A stretch of 64,000 nt of DNA from Lytechinus pictus. Taxonomy: Eukaryota; Echinodermata; Echinoidea; Temnopleuroida; Toxopneustidae. The stretch lies in the NCBI RefSeq assembly GCF_037042905.1, contig NC_087252.1, positions 21,965,701 through 22,029,700 of the forward strand, written 5' to 3'. The position numbers and the translations under genes are program-made. The notes below the pieces were generated by a model. It worked only from the letters and a program-made list of their open reading frames with translations, ran no database searches and was not told where the DNA came from. This document shows, piece after piece, positions 23,047 to 33,052 of the stretch; position 1 is the stretch's first letter; every line of letters begins with the position of its first letter.

Positions 23047-24100
23047 CAGGCGCGGATCCGGGGGGGGGGGGCCGAGCCGCCCCCTATATTTTGGCAACCC
23101 CCCCAAAAAATGTCCTTTTAACTTGAGAGAAACGCTGAAAAACAGAAAAAGTACGAAGGAGGTATTATACCCATGTTTAATTTGCGGCCTCGTAACGGCC
23201 GGCCCGATCCCCACAGGCCTACTCGCAGTGGCACTGCATTCTGTTGGTTCACATGTAAGCAAATCCCGCTACCGCAACTGACATTCTCCTTCACTCCATC
23301 AACGGCCGATTAGCTCTGCATAGGATTAACATATGCGCACAAGCAGGCCGTAAAACAATATTTAAAAATGCTTAAACAGGCGCACGCAATAGATACGCAA
23401 TTTGTTCTTTATTCGGAACGTGCTAGAATTATCCAGTTTCTTCTCGCGCTTCGCGCTCGCATCATTAATGTAGGAAGATGCTCAATTAGTCATCCTTTTC
23501 GTGATTTACGAACCATAGTGTGTCCCATTTTTAGGTCTAAATCTCTTTTTTTTCGCTCGCAATAAATGTTTAGTTATATATCTATCCTGTTTATAACAAA
23601 AAAGTGCTTAGAATGTGCATTTTTAAGGTCAGAATGTCAAAAAATTTCAGCTCGCGCTTCACGCTCGCATTATTTGATTGATGAAAAATGTATTGTTTTT
23701 ATGGGTAGCTGCAAACAGTCCTTAAGGTATGTTTTCCCATCAGGCTAGAACGTATGTTAAACATTTCTGATCGCGATTCGCGCTCGCAGTGATTATTTAG
23801 TTACATAAACATCTTGTTCACTATCACAATCATTGCTCAGAATGTTCAATTCTCAGGATAAAATACATAAAATTTCCTAAAAAGTTAGCTCGCGCTTCGC
23901 GCTCGTACTAATCAATTCGGGCTTATATATGAGATTATTATTTATTTATGTTTTGTGAGAATAAAGCTAACAAGTGACTATTAGGACTACCACTTCAAAG
24001 AAACAAATAAAAATCAACTTTGAGCGGCCGATCGGCGAAAATATGGGTAATTTTTTTTTCGCCCCCCCCCCCTTATTGGCGAAAGCTGGATCCGCCCCTG
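23047..24100. mobile_element. 1,054-bp hAT-like element, copy B only
   Basis: TIRs are CAGGCGCGGATCC and CAGGGGCGGATCC (other strand). Flanks ATTATATT (23039-23046) and ATTGTATT (24101-24108) form a 7/8 TSD. Copy A keeps the uninterrupted site near 5155-5175. Inside are four CTCGCGCTTCGCGCTCGC-type subrepeats (near 23443, 23649, 23768 and 23885) at 90-210-bp spacing and terminal G/C tracts. No transposase frame was seen, so it is non-autonomous. Confidence 0.85.
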
Positions 24101-24338
24101 ATTGTATTACATTGTGGGTAAAGTGTTGCTACTTTTGTGGGCGTTGTTACATTTGTGGGCGTTATTACCTTTGTGGGAATTATTACATCTGTGGGTGTAA
24201 CAAGGGTCCACTACTTGCTTCGTTATGACTTTTTTTTATCCTAACCCTCCCACCCCCATATTGATGCATGAACTATTGGTATACATCCATCTTTACTACT
24301 TTTATAAGAATGTATTCATTTCAATATTTTCTCTATAG

Positions 24339-24641
24339 GGAGGTCAGAAAGTTGCCAAGCGAGAATCGGCCTCTGAAGTTCGCAGCGCCACCAAAACGCT
24401 TCTCTTCGTCGCCATAGCTTTCTTCATCACGTGGTCACCAATGTCCATCGTCACGATAGCCTACTCGATCGACCCGGCTTTATTCAATCCGCGGCTCCCG
24501 GACTGGTTACACCTGGTACCGTTGTGGCTGGTCTACGTGAATGGTCTACTCAATCCGCTTTGCTACGTTGTCTCGCAGCCGCTCTTTCGAAAAACCGTAT
24601 TTGGTTTGATTTCCCACCCTATCCGCTATTGTCGTGGTTAA
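24339..24641 (+). CDS. GPCR-2 terminal exon (TM6-TM7)
   Basis: The TCTATAG acceptor opens a phase-0 exon of 100 codons plus a stop, completing the receptor begun at 17602. ICL3 ends GGQKVAKRESASEVRSATKT. TM6 is AFFITWSPMSIV (F6.44, W6.48, P6.50, Ser at 6.52). TM7 is WLVYVNGLLNPLCYV (W7.40, Y7.43, N7.45, NPxxY). Helix 8 is QPLFRKTVFG, and the tail ends HPIRYCRG, where the Cys could be palmitoylated. TM7-helix 8 resembles muscarinic and H3 histamine receptors, but muscarinic Y6.51 and N6.52 are absent. A LINE 3' tail starts about 20 bp after the stop. Confidence 0.9.
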   Translation, partial: GGQKVAKRESASEVRSATKTLLFVAIAFFITWSPMSIVTIAYSIDPALFNPRLPDWLHLVPLWLVYVNGLLNPLCYVVSQPLFRKTVFGLISHPIRYCRG

Positions 24642-24659
24642 CGTAATCATGGATAAATA

Positions 24660-25370
24660 TTTGATTGATTGATTGACCGATTTATGGATGGATGGATTGA
24701 TTGATTGAATTTATTTGGCAAGTCCCCACAACATATATACAGTAGCATAAATAAACAACAGGCTTGCACCGGATGTTCCACAAAGCTCGAAAACTTATTT
24801 CCAATGGGGTCATCTCAAGTAAAAGATATTCTTTCAATTTTCTCTAAAAATTGAAAAAGTCTCCTGTTTTCTTTAACAGATTTAGGTCATTGGGGAAGAG
24901 AATTGCAATGTTTTATAGCATTGTAATAAAAGGAGTTACCAATACTACCTGCTTTTGGGTAAGCAGAAGTTGAAATGGCTGTTTCTTGTATTATAGTTAT
25001 GTAATTCGGTAACTAGTTTAAAGTTTGATCCAATAGAATGATTCGATCTATTGTGATAGATTTTATGCATGTAGTGCAGAACAAGCTGTTTTGATCTTTT
25101 GTTGACTTCAACAAAAAAATCTGCTCCAGAGAGTTCGGTGTAGTCAACTAGGGTTCTGGGAACAGAACAGTTAATGAATCTAGCCTTTTTATTCTGTATA
25201 ATTTTCAACTTCTTTTGATCGGATTTGCCTTTGCCACTAAACCAAGCAGGGTTAGCAACACAGAAAATAGTCTTGCTTTCTGATCCATACAACTTTGATA
25301 CCTGTACATACATTTCAGACGGGCATTCGCCTTTTTACGATTGATTCTACTGAAGACAAACATTTTTATC
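24660..25370 (-). mobile_element. LINE 3' fragment (copy B)
   Basis: This is the counterpart of 5738-6545. A GATT-rich tail is followed on the minus strand by reverse-transcriptase C-terminal remnants: 'ANPAWFSGKGKSDQKKLKII', 'SVPRTLVDYTELSGADFF' and the HNYNTRNS motif typical of LINE C-termini. A small deletion removed residues before 'ANPAW' compared with copy A. The longest frame (24945-25313) has no function on its own. Confidence 0.8.
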
Positions 25371-25548
25371 CAGGGGGTGCTGATGTAAATTTGACGAGCA
25401 AAAAAAAAAGGAAAAGGATTTCACTATAAAATGAAGGTCATTTTGGTTCCGAGAAATTTGACAAGCAAAAAACAAAAGGTTTCTATACAAAATGTAGGTC
25501 ATGTTGAATACATTTCTCCATTTTGTCACACCTACATCCAATGGGTGC

Positions 25549-26712
25549 TGCCTATATGGAGAATAACATACGCACCCCCCCCCCCCCCCCCCCGCCGTTT
25601 CACAGGGCCATGGGCATACAACGTTCAAAAGACCAGCAGAGTTTCTATTTTTTATTCCCTGCTTTCTTTACTTTAAATATTTTTGAATTATATTACAAAT
25701 ACTTTGGTGGTAATTTCATTAGATTACTGTCCGAACTCATTTTGAGATCGTTACCACAGCTGGTAGGCCTATATTTAATTCCAAACTTATACGTTTACTT
25801 AAGTTAAACCTATGAGATAAAAAAATAATGCCCAATAGCCTACGCTAGCCATGGCTTAGCCTAGCACTTTGTCTTCTCATTAATGACAATTTGATAATTT
25901 TAAGATAAGTTTAAGAATTGGATCTAGATATAGATCCAAGCCTTAGGTATAACGTTAGAAGGCTGGTAATTCGAGGGTGCTGATTCATTCATGGCATGCA
26001 ACATGAACGACCACAATTAAGTCTACGCGCATGCGTACTCTTATTCCGAAGACGCAAGTCATAAATATTCATATTGGGGTCCGGAACTGTTGTGGGAAAA
26101 ATAATTCCGCCCCCTGCTCTTTTACCGTTGCTTATATGTATCATTGTATAATTATTCACATTTTCAATTTATTCTTAGTGTTATGTATTATACAACTTTA
26201 CATAGTCCCTTCATGTTTTTCAGCACAAGAAAATGAATAGGAATGTTACGATATCCGAAGATTACAAGATCTTTATGTTTTATCTTGTTTTATCATTGTT
26301 TGGGGCACGTCTTGCAAAGAGTTAAGCTCGATCCGATCAACCTGAACTGTATGGAAATCCATCAATGTCATAATTTTGTCTACAGGAAAATTGCAAAGTG
26401 TCCTTTGTAAACAAACAGAAGCACACTGACTTTTCATGAAAAACGAAGAATGTGTGAATATACATCCTATCTAGCATAGACTTTGAACAAACATGCATTT
26501 TAGATGTTGAGGAGCTGGCCTTCAATAGTTGTGGTTTATCGGATCAATTGTAACCCTTTGTAAGACGGGTTAATTACTTGTAATCTGTGTAATTCAGTTG
26601 TTTTCATTTGCACTTTACTGTACACTTTTTTATGTGTATGCGTCAAGAGTCCGAGAATGATTTTGGTATTTCAAAGCATAGACTAGACTAATACAAATGA
26701 TTGAATTGCATG
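25549..26712. other. Copy B-specific 1.15-kb insert, no gene
   Basis: This segment is absent from copy A near 6665. It holds a C-tract (25577-25593), a CGCGCATGCGTAC word near 26027, and a MITE-like pair of inverted ends near 26330-26575. The MITE right end, GGATCAATTGTAACCCTTTG then TAAGACGGG, is related to the element at 59511. No coding exon was accepted. Confidence 0.4.
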
Positions 26713-26935
26713 AAATTGAATTGGATGTAAGAAAATTGAAATTCAGTTTTAAGTCCATGCACATAATAAACTCAGACATTTTCTCTTTCCTCTAATTTCC
26801 ATCCTATGACAGGATATCCAAAGTTTTAGTGTCCTTGTGATATGTAGGATTCATTGTAAGAGAAGACAGAATACGAAATCAAGAGAGAAAATGGCATTAC
26901 TAAAGGGGGCAGAAAGAGGAGTATCAGATTAGGTA

Positions 26936-27080
26936 CAGTCACATTTCCCCTGCGGCGGCCTTTTGGCGAATCGAAAGCAGCCCTTTTAATACTACCACCT
27001 ATCATGTACATGTGAGTAATTCGTTTAGAAACACATAAAACGTCCCTTTTTTTCAGTTCGCCGGATGGGAAGTGTGACTG
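26936..27080. mobile_element. Short MITE, GTCACATTTCCC family (copy B)
   Basis: Ends are CAGTCACATTTCCCCTGCGG and, on the other strand, CAGTCACACTTCCCATCCGG. This is the orthologue of 6914-7049, so the insertion predates the duplication. Confidence 0.65.
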
Positions 27081-27655
27081 CACCACGAACGTAAAAGATA
27101 AGGAGAGGAGAGGGGAAATTGAAGAGAGAGAGAGCAATGCATTAGAGAGGGAGAGGGGGAGACATGACATTTAGGGAAACGTGCAAGATGACAACATAAT
27201 GAAGGTTCGACAGGTCGAACAAGTGTTGGAAAAAGCTTTCATGATGGTATTCTGTTCAAGAAAAAAATACATATTTACGATTACCAGTAACCGTCTCGCA
27301 TGACTTGCCTAAGGAATTAGATTCAATTAAAATGAGACCCAATCTCCATCTTTATTTTATCATCATCCTAATTCTATAGTGCCATATTCCATGTAACAAT
27401 GAATAAGGGAGATGGAATATGTGTATGGTTTGGAGCGGATCGATGAATTAAAAGATATTGATAAAAAAAATTAAAAAATACATGGTTGTAAAGACCAAGA
27501 CAATTGCTTGACATTGGTATCCTTATTTTGACACATAACCAAGGATTGGGGAGAATATCGCAAAAGAGCTACATGCTGGTAATTTCAAGTCTGAGCTGTT
27601 TATATTTTCCCTGTACAAAAACGCTATATGGAAAAAGAGATACATTTTGACTGAA

Positions 27656-27754
27656 TTTCAATGCGCGCGATCAGTCAAATCGTCGTATCTCTCTTTTACG
27701 TGCAAAGTCAAAGCAGTGCCGATACGACGGTTTGGCTGACCGTGCGCATTGAAA
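27656..27754. repeat. 34-bp inverted repeat with 31-bp spacer
   Basis: The left arm starts TTTCAATGCGCGCGATCAG and ends CGTCGTATC (27656-27689). The right arm starts GATACGACGG and ends GCGCATTGAAA (27721-27754). They match at about 30 of 34 positions. Outer TATATGGAAA words (near 27626 and, inverted, 27806) suggest a larger decayed MITE. It lies in the copy B-specific block 27480-28230, which otherwise shows nothing. Confidence 0.75.
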
Positions 27755-28299
27755 TCGCGGTCAGTCAACTTTTTGGTGTCATTTGAAAGTTGACTTTATT
27801 GGCTTTCCATATATATAAGTCTTTCCCTCCAAAGTGATATAATTTTTATTTGGCAGCCATTTCAAAAGTGTATAGTTTCTTTTTTGGGGGGGATTGGAGA
27901 GTAATAATATTGGGAATGAAATTCTAACCCCATTTAAATGCTTTAGGGCTATATCTTTTACAGGGAAAGTATATGCGTCTCGTAGCTTTAGCTACTATAA
28001 CAAAGAGGACAAGATGGCCATGTAAACATCGGTAAGTTAAATCTCATCTTCTCATAATGAATTTGTGTAATTTTTTATTAATATTGTTTTCAAAATATAA
28101 TTAATATTGAATAAGTGTCGGAAATGAAGTTCTAGCCCATGCTGGTACAAGAACATTGATTAGCTAGTGGCAGCATAGTTGTAAAATCCATGTAAGAAAA
28201 GTCACAACTGTTCGGATACTAAGCGTATATAAATCACCAGTTTAACCATTTTGCCCATTTTGGCGTGACATGGCTAAAAGAAGACCCTGTACAATGTGA

Positions 28300-28363
28300 G
28301 TTAGGGTGGTGACGATGAAGATGATGGACCAGGTGGTGGTGGTAATGATGATAATGATGATGG

Positions 28364-28394
<31 letters not shown>

Positions 28395-28417
28395 AATGAT
28401 GATTATGATGGTAATAG

Positions 28418-28449
<32 letters not shown>

Positions 28450-28530
28450 CTCGATGGTGGTGGTGGTGCTGCTGATGATGACGATGATGGGGAGCATGAC
28501 TGTGATGGATATGATAATGATGATGGCTTT
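28300..28530. repeat. (GAT)n microsatellite
   Basis: An imperfect GAT/GGT repeat abuts the Ig exon remnant. Copy A has only a short form near 7890, so it expanded in B. His-, Asp- or Met-rich frames on either strand are artefacts. Confidence 0.9.
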
Positions 28531-28538
28531 GATGTCAG

Positions 28539-28663
28539 ACGAAAAAGAAGCACAACCTTTGACCTGTTTATTGCTTCCGTTTGATTAACTGATGAGGGTG
28601 TATACATCTGCCAGATGAATACGAAAACCCCAAAATCTCGACAGGTCGAGTTACGTGTAGGAC
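28539..28663 (+). pseudogene. Ig-domain exon remnant 1 (copy B), nonsense codon
   Basis: This is the counterpart of 8027-8151. It reads RRKRSTTFDLFIASV, stop, LTDEGVYICQMNTK. A G-to-T change makes TGA where copy A has Gly. The GTAAGC donor and phase-1 junction to 29113 are kept. The microsatellite reaches almost to the acceptor. Confidence 0.65.
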
Positions 28664-29112
28664 GTAAGCTGGTTATTTGTCTGATTTTCCTCCCTTAACA
28701 TCCTTAACAACTGATGGATGCACTACGAATTGTGGCATTTTAGCGCATGTGCCGTCTTTCTCCCTAACATTTTGTTTCATAACACACCATACACAATCGC
28801 AAACCCACACTATAGTCACACACACACTCTCCCACAAATGCACGCGTACACGCACCCACACCCAGACATGCACGACCTTCCCTTTGGCTTACAGACTTAA
28901 TATTTACCCGTGAGATTTCAAAGAGAGAGGCAAAATATAGCTTCTAACGAAAATGAATGTCTATGTTGATATCTTGACCCCAGAAATTTAAGAAGGATTG
29001 CTTCAAAGACGTTTTTTCTATCGACTAAGAGATTCGATAGATTCTCATCGATTTTTGTTTTCCTATTCATGACATCGATTCATATACTTTTTCCGTTCCT
29101 CATTTTCGCAAG

Positions 29113-29425
29113 GACCATCGTTTATCCAGGCCATCAACTATGAAGAATGCGCCATTGATCTACAGGTTCAAACTCCTCCCATTACCGTCAACGAATCTGA
29201 ATCGTTCTACGTCGATTGCATCATTTCTGGATCCCCACCCCGCTCTTACAATGTATCTCATTGGTCAACGATATCGAGTCAGCAATGAATACGCAGTATG
29301 TTAACGTAAATGGAGGAATCCGATTGGTTGTTGATGATGTATCACGTGATGATGGAGGCGACTACGTTTGCAGAGCGAGCAATTCATACAGAGTAGCGGA
29401 AAATTCATCAGATTGGCCGTGCTAT
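29113..29425 (+). pseudogene. Ig-domain exon remnant 2 (copy B), frameshifted
   Basis: It begins PSFIQAINYEECAID and has FYVDCIISGSPPRSYN (B-strand Cys and C-strand region). The frame shifts and continues as YVNVNGGIRLVVDDVSRDDG and GDYVCRASNS, a well-kept F-strand DxGxYxC motif. The GTAAGT donor follows. The frameshift differs by one base from copy A, so decay continued independently. The family is probably a lachesin/IgLON-like cell-adhesion protein. The rest of the gene is not in the window. Confidence 0.65.
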
Positions 29426-30094
29426 GTAAGTTGTGTGCCTTCTTCATTACACGAAAGAAATATTAAAGCTTTGCTAACGGGTCAATAATGTAAATCACTT
29501 TTTAACTTATCATTTAATATTCCCATCACAGAATTGTAGTGGTCTTTCTTGATTCTGAACCTAGGAAATACAACTTTGGAACTGTATCGTATTAAGTACC
29601 TTCTCTCGATAATGTTTTCACTTTCACTTTAAAATAGCCTTTTGATAACTAATTAGGCCTACCTTACAAATTTAGCGAAAGACTAGTTTATGTTGGTATA
29701 AATACAGCATCACGCCTACACTTCTCAATTCCCCTGGGTTGGTGACCTCTTCATGCATTAAGATATTCTAGTATTTGGTTGTAATTTGGTTGTAGTTTGA
29801 CCCTTTCTGGCCAAAAATTTCCCTCCTATAGGAATTACATCATTGTCACCCCCAGCAAGGCACGTAATGGTTATTTTTTTAAGAAACTCAAATGAAGGGA
29901 GTGAAGCGACCGACCTTGTCATGTGGGCATTAATGTATTTTCTAAAGTGAAATTGAAGGATTTTTTAAAAATGTTGGTGAATTCTGTGAAAATCTTCCTT
30001 CCAAAAATGTATGTTTAAAAAATTTCCTGGGGGCAACTACCCCCCCCCCCCGGATGCGTACAACCATATTAAGTCAAATGGTCAAACCAGCAAA

Positions 30095-30645
30095 GTATAT
30101 CCAATATGTTATTGGTCAAGCAAGAAAAGTGGTAGGTGGCGACTTCACCTTTGACCTTCTGACCTTAAAATCAAGAGAATTTCTAGGATCTATGGTAGTA
30201 TCATACACACCAAATTACATGAGCCTAGGTTAAGTTAAACTGAAGTTATCGCGTTTACAAAGACTGCAGAAGGGTAAGATGAAAACAGGTCAGTGTGATC
30301 TTTACCTCTGTTATTTTGACTTCAAAATCAATAGGCTTCCTGTGATTCATGCTAGTATCATACACACCAAATTATATGAGCCGAGGTTAAGTTTAAAGTT
30401 ATAGCATTTACAAGGACTTCAGAAGGGTAAGATGAAAACATGTCAGTTTGACCTTGACCTTGATATTTTGACCTCAAAATTGATAGGCTTCCTGCGATCC
30501 ATGCTAGTATCATACACAATTATATAAGCCTAGGTTATGTTAAACTTAAGTTAACGCATTTACAAGGAAAAGTTAACGGACGGACAGACAGACGGACGGA
30601 CACCGAGCGTGATACCATAATACGTCCCTGTAGGACGGGCGTATA
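30095..30645. repeat. Three ~155-bp tandem monomers with TGACCT words
   Basis: The phrase CTAGTATCATACACA or its variant recurs near 30196, 30353 and 30505. Each monomer carries TGACCTT/TTGACCTC words, a CTAGGTTAAGTT-type block and, in the first two, GCAGAAGGGTAAGATGAAAAC or its variant. The array ends with GGACGGACAGACAGACGGAC and ACCGAGCGTGATACCATAAT, a terminus I associate with repeats common in marine invertebrates (from memory). Confidence 0.75.
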
Positions 30646-30669
30646 GAAACTACTTTCGGAAATCCCGCT

Positions 30670-30760
30670 CATTAAACTTATAATCTGCAAATTATTAACT
30701 CTCCTCCCCCTTTATTAAACTTATAATCTGCAAATTATTAACTCTCCTCCCCCTTTATTA
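30670..30760. repeat. 43-bp tandem duplication
   Basis: Two exact units of AAACTTATAATCTGCAAATT then ATTAACTCTCCTCCCCCTTT and ATT. The sequence just downstream (30760-30850) is homologous to 52470-52565, upstream of GPCR-5. Confidence 0.85.
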
Positions 30761-30904
30761 AACTTTTAAAATGATAATTAATGCTTTATATCGAACATAA
30801 TGTAAAAAACCCCATCATTTATCAAGTCTCCGCTACATAAAACCATTCGTAACTTGAGCTATTTATACAAAACAGTAGCACAAATAATTAATACATGAAG
30901 GAAC

Positions 30905-31690
30905 TCGGGCAGGACCGTCGCTATAGGGGGTGGGGTGCGACATCCCCTCCCCCACTACTCTGGATATCGTCGGTAATTCTGCGCTACCGTCAGAAAAAAA
31001 TGAAAGGGGCAAAAAGAAAAAAAAAAGGAAAATGGAAAGAGGAGAAAGAAAAGAAAAAGAAAGTAAGAAAGAACAAAATAAGGAAGAAAGAAATGAAGAA
31101 AAAGGGAAGAGAGAGAGAGAGAAAGAAAGAGGAAAACAAAATAAAAGGAAAACAACATGAAAGAGAAAACCAGATAGAGAAGGGGCGGGGTAGACGAGGT
31201 TTTGAATAGGTCCGTCCGCCCTGCTTGTAGGTGTAACTAAAAATGCGGATCGTGAGATGTTGGAAAAAGGATTTACTGTCTGTCACCCAAGCGCAGGTCT
31301 GTTGGACTGATTGATGTCTGTCGGAAAAGTGACGAACTGTCGGCACAACAATTTGTCATTTTCCCGACAGACGTCTTTTTTACACATTTTTCACAAATTA
31401 TTTTACTCCTTGCTCTGGAATTTCATGACAAAAAAAATTGTCACATGCAACATACTCTGCCCACTCTTTTTTTTAAGGGGAGGGGGTCATCACGCTAATA
31501 ACGATCTCTGTGATCACGCTATTCCCGCGTAGAGCTTCGCGCTAACGCACACGAACAATCACGAAAAATTATGTTCACACTGCTTCACATCATATGACCG
31601 GGAAATTTGGCTCTTGAACCCCCACCGGTCACCGACGCCTACTACGTCCCTGTTACGCTCTACTACTGAGCCATCACACCGATTATGTTT
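30905..31690. repeat. Decayed transposon with homopurine tract and SINE head
   Basis: 30990-31190 is almost pure A/G on the + strand. 31470-31650 resembles 20560-20740 (for example 'ATATGACC.G.AAATTT.GGCTCTTG'). 31650-31680 on the minus strand reads GGTGTGATGGCTCAGTAGTA then GAGCG, a tRNA A-box-like SINE head. Long frames here are low-complexity artefacts. Confidence 0.45.
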
Positions 31691-32960
31691 TACTAATCTA
31701 AACAATACATCATTGTTCTATAAATTATAAAGGCAATTATTCATTTTCTATGACATGATTTGAACGCATAAATCAGTTCAAACTCAAGGTCTTCGTATAA
31801 AATTGAGAAACTCTGATTGTGTGTTCATAATATTACTTTGTACAAATGTATGCCTCAACGAAATCTAGATAAAGATCAATCAATTCTAAACGGAGAAACT
31901 AAATCGTTCTGAAAGCATCAATAGCAAATGATTGCCTCTTTCCCCACAATCTTTAAAAGGCCGCACCACTATTAATTTTAAAGATGTTTTATAGATCTTT
32001 TATTGAATATAAAAGAGATGATTCAGAATTAAGCCGTATTCAATTGGGTGATATTGATTATATTCTTTACAATTTAAAGTTTGTTTTCTTCGGAAAATAT
32101 CAAGAGACTATTCTCAACCTTCATGTATGATACACTTAGCCTACTTGAAGATTAGTGTTGACAATGTAAAATGAGGTTGTCCTAGGTTTTTATAAAGCGA
32201 AATAATATCCTTATAAAACATTAGAAATCAATATTTTTTTCAAAAAGTAGAAACCGACGGTCAACGAAATGCCTTACTATATCATTTTCCCTATTCATTG
32301 GGAGATCGATTTTTCGCTTGGCCAAAGAACACGCTATAGGGACGGTAACACAAATATTTGTGATCAATTTCAAATAGCAAAAACGATGTTCATAGTTTGA
32401 TAATCATCATAATGGGTATGTTGATCATTATACTATTTTGACCGTTTTCTCGTTTCGGCATTTGTTAAATTCTTTTTTTATATTGATTGTAAATATTTGT
32501 GTAAACGGTGCCCGAAACAAATTTTATTAGATATAATGCTCAATTGTTAAGATTCTTTTTCGGTTCTAAAACTACATTAATTCATTCCTGTCATCCCAAT
32601 CTCCCTTTCTCTCCCTCTCTCTTCCTCTCATTCTTCTCTTATCCTCCTCCCCCACTCTTTCTTTTTCTATCTCTTCAAGATTTGCCAATGAGGGTTCATC
32701 GCTCTTATCATCAAATCAATAGATTTAGTTTTATTATATTTTCAATAAGTGCTTTAGATTAAATGAATTTTTGAATTATGACGATACTAAATGCACTTAG
32801 TTAAAATATAATGCAAAACCTTTATAAGTTGAAAAAAAATAATATTGCCTCTCACGCGAATGGGGCGTGTAATTGGCGCGACTGCAAATATACATATATT
32901 TAGTCATGGGTTAAATAGAGTTGTGCAGCATTTGGGAAATTAGATCAGACCAAAGTGGCC
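31691..32960. other. Gene-free AT-rich region upstream of GPCR-3
   Basis: There is no recognisable exon or transposon terminus. A pyrimidine-rich CT tract lies at 32600-32680. It could hold GPCR-3 regulatory DNA, but nothing specific is visible. Confidence 0.4.
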
Positions 32961-32967
32961 AGAGACC

Positions 32968-32973
32968 TATAAG
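32968..32973 (+). promoter_or_regulatory. TATA box of GPCR-3
   Basis: TATAAG (context GACCTATAAGGGT) lies 85 bp before the ATG, the shortest leader of the four complete genes. Confidence 0.5.
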
Positions 32974-33052
32974 GGTATCTTACAAACGTCTCTAGAAGAG
33001 TTTTTTTTTTACCAGGAAGTGTACTTGTCAGATCACAGAGCCATCATCGACC

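Larger units (their letters stand above)
21171..24210. repeat. Foldback-type element with long inverted arms (copy B)
   Basis: This is the same element as 1440-5285. The B left arm keeps a piece lost from A: GCATTCATATGGCGCAAAGG near 21240, mirrored by GCGCTATATGAATGC near 22897. In A that piece is deleted between short CGAATCT repeats. Terminal TTACATTTGTGGG-type units lie at 22985-23046 and 24101-24200, now split by the 23047-24100 insertion. Confidence 0.6.
19477..29865. repeat. Segmental duplication, copy B
   Basis: This is the counterpart of 1-9465, in the same order and orientation. It is longer because of B-specific DNA: a 1,054-bp hAT-like element (23047-24100), a palindrome plus minisatellite (21761-22420), about 1.15 kb at 25549-26712 and about 0.75 kb at 27480-28230. 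It lacks the MITE at 1609-1768 and the 2453-4925 segment. It begins inside the GPCR-2 intron and runs past its last exon. Confidence 0.85.

Noticed and set aside
26024-26037. CGCGCATGCGTAC word as an NRF-1 promoter
   Set aside because: It is a single imperfect site in a copy B-specific insert with no phase-consistent exon downstream.
28234-28607. Long His-, Asp- and Met-rich frames (also near 42480, 51900 and 60400)
   Set aside because: All are translations of GAT/ATC microsatellites on one strand or the other.
30895-31209. Lys/Glu-rich protein
   Set aside because: It is a homopurine tract read as codons, within a decayed transposon.
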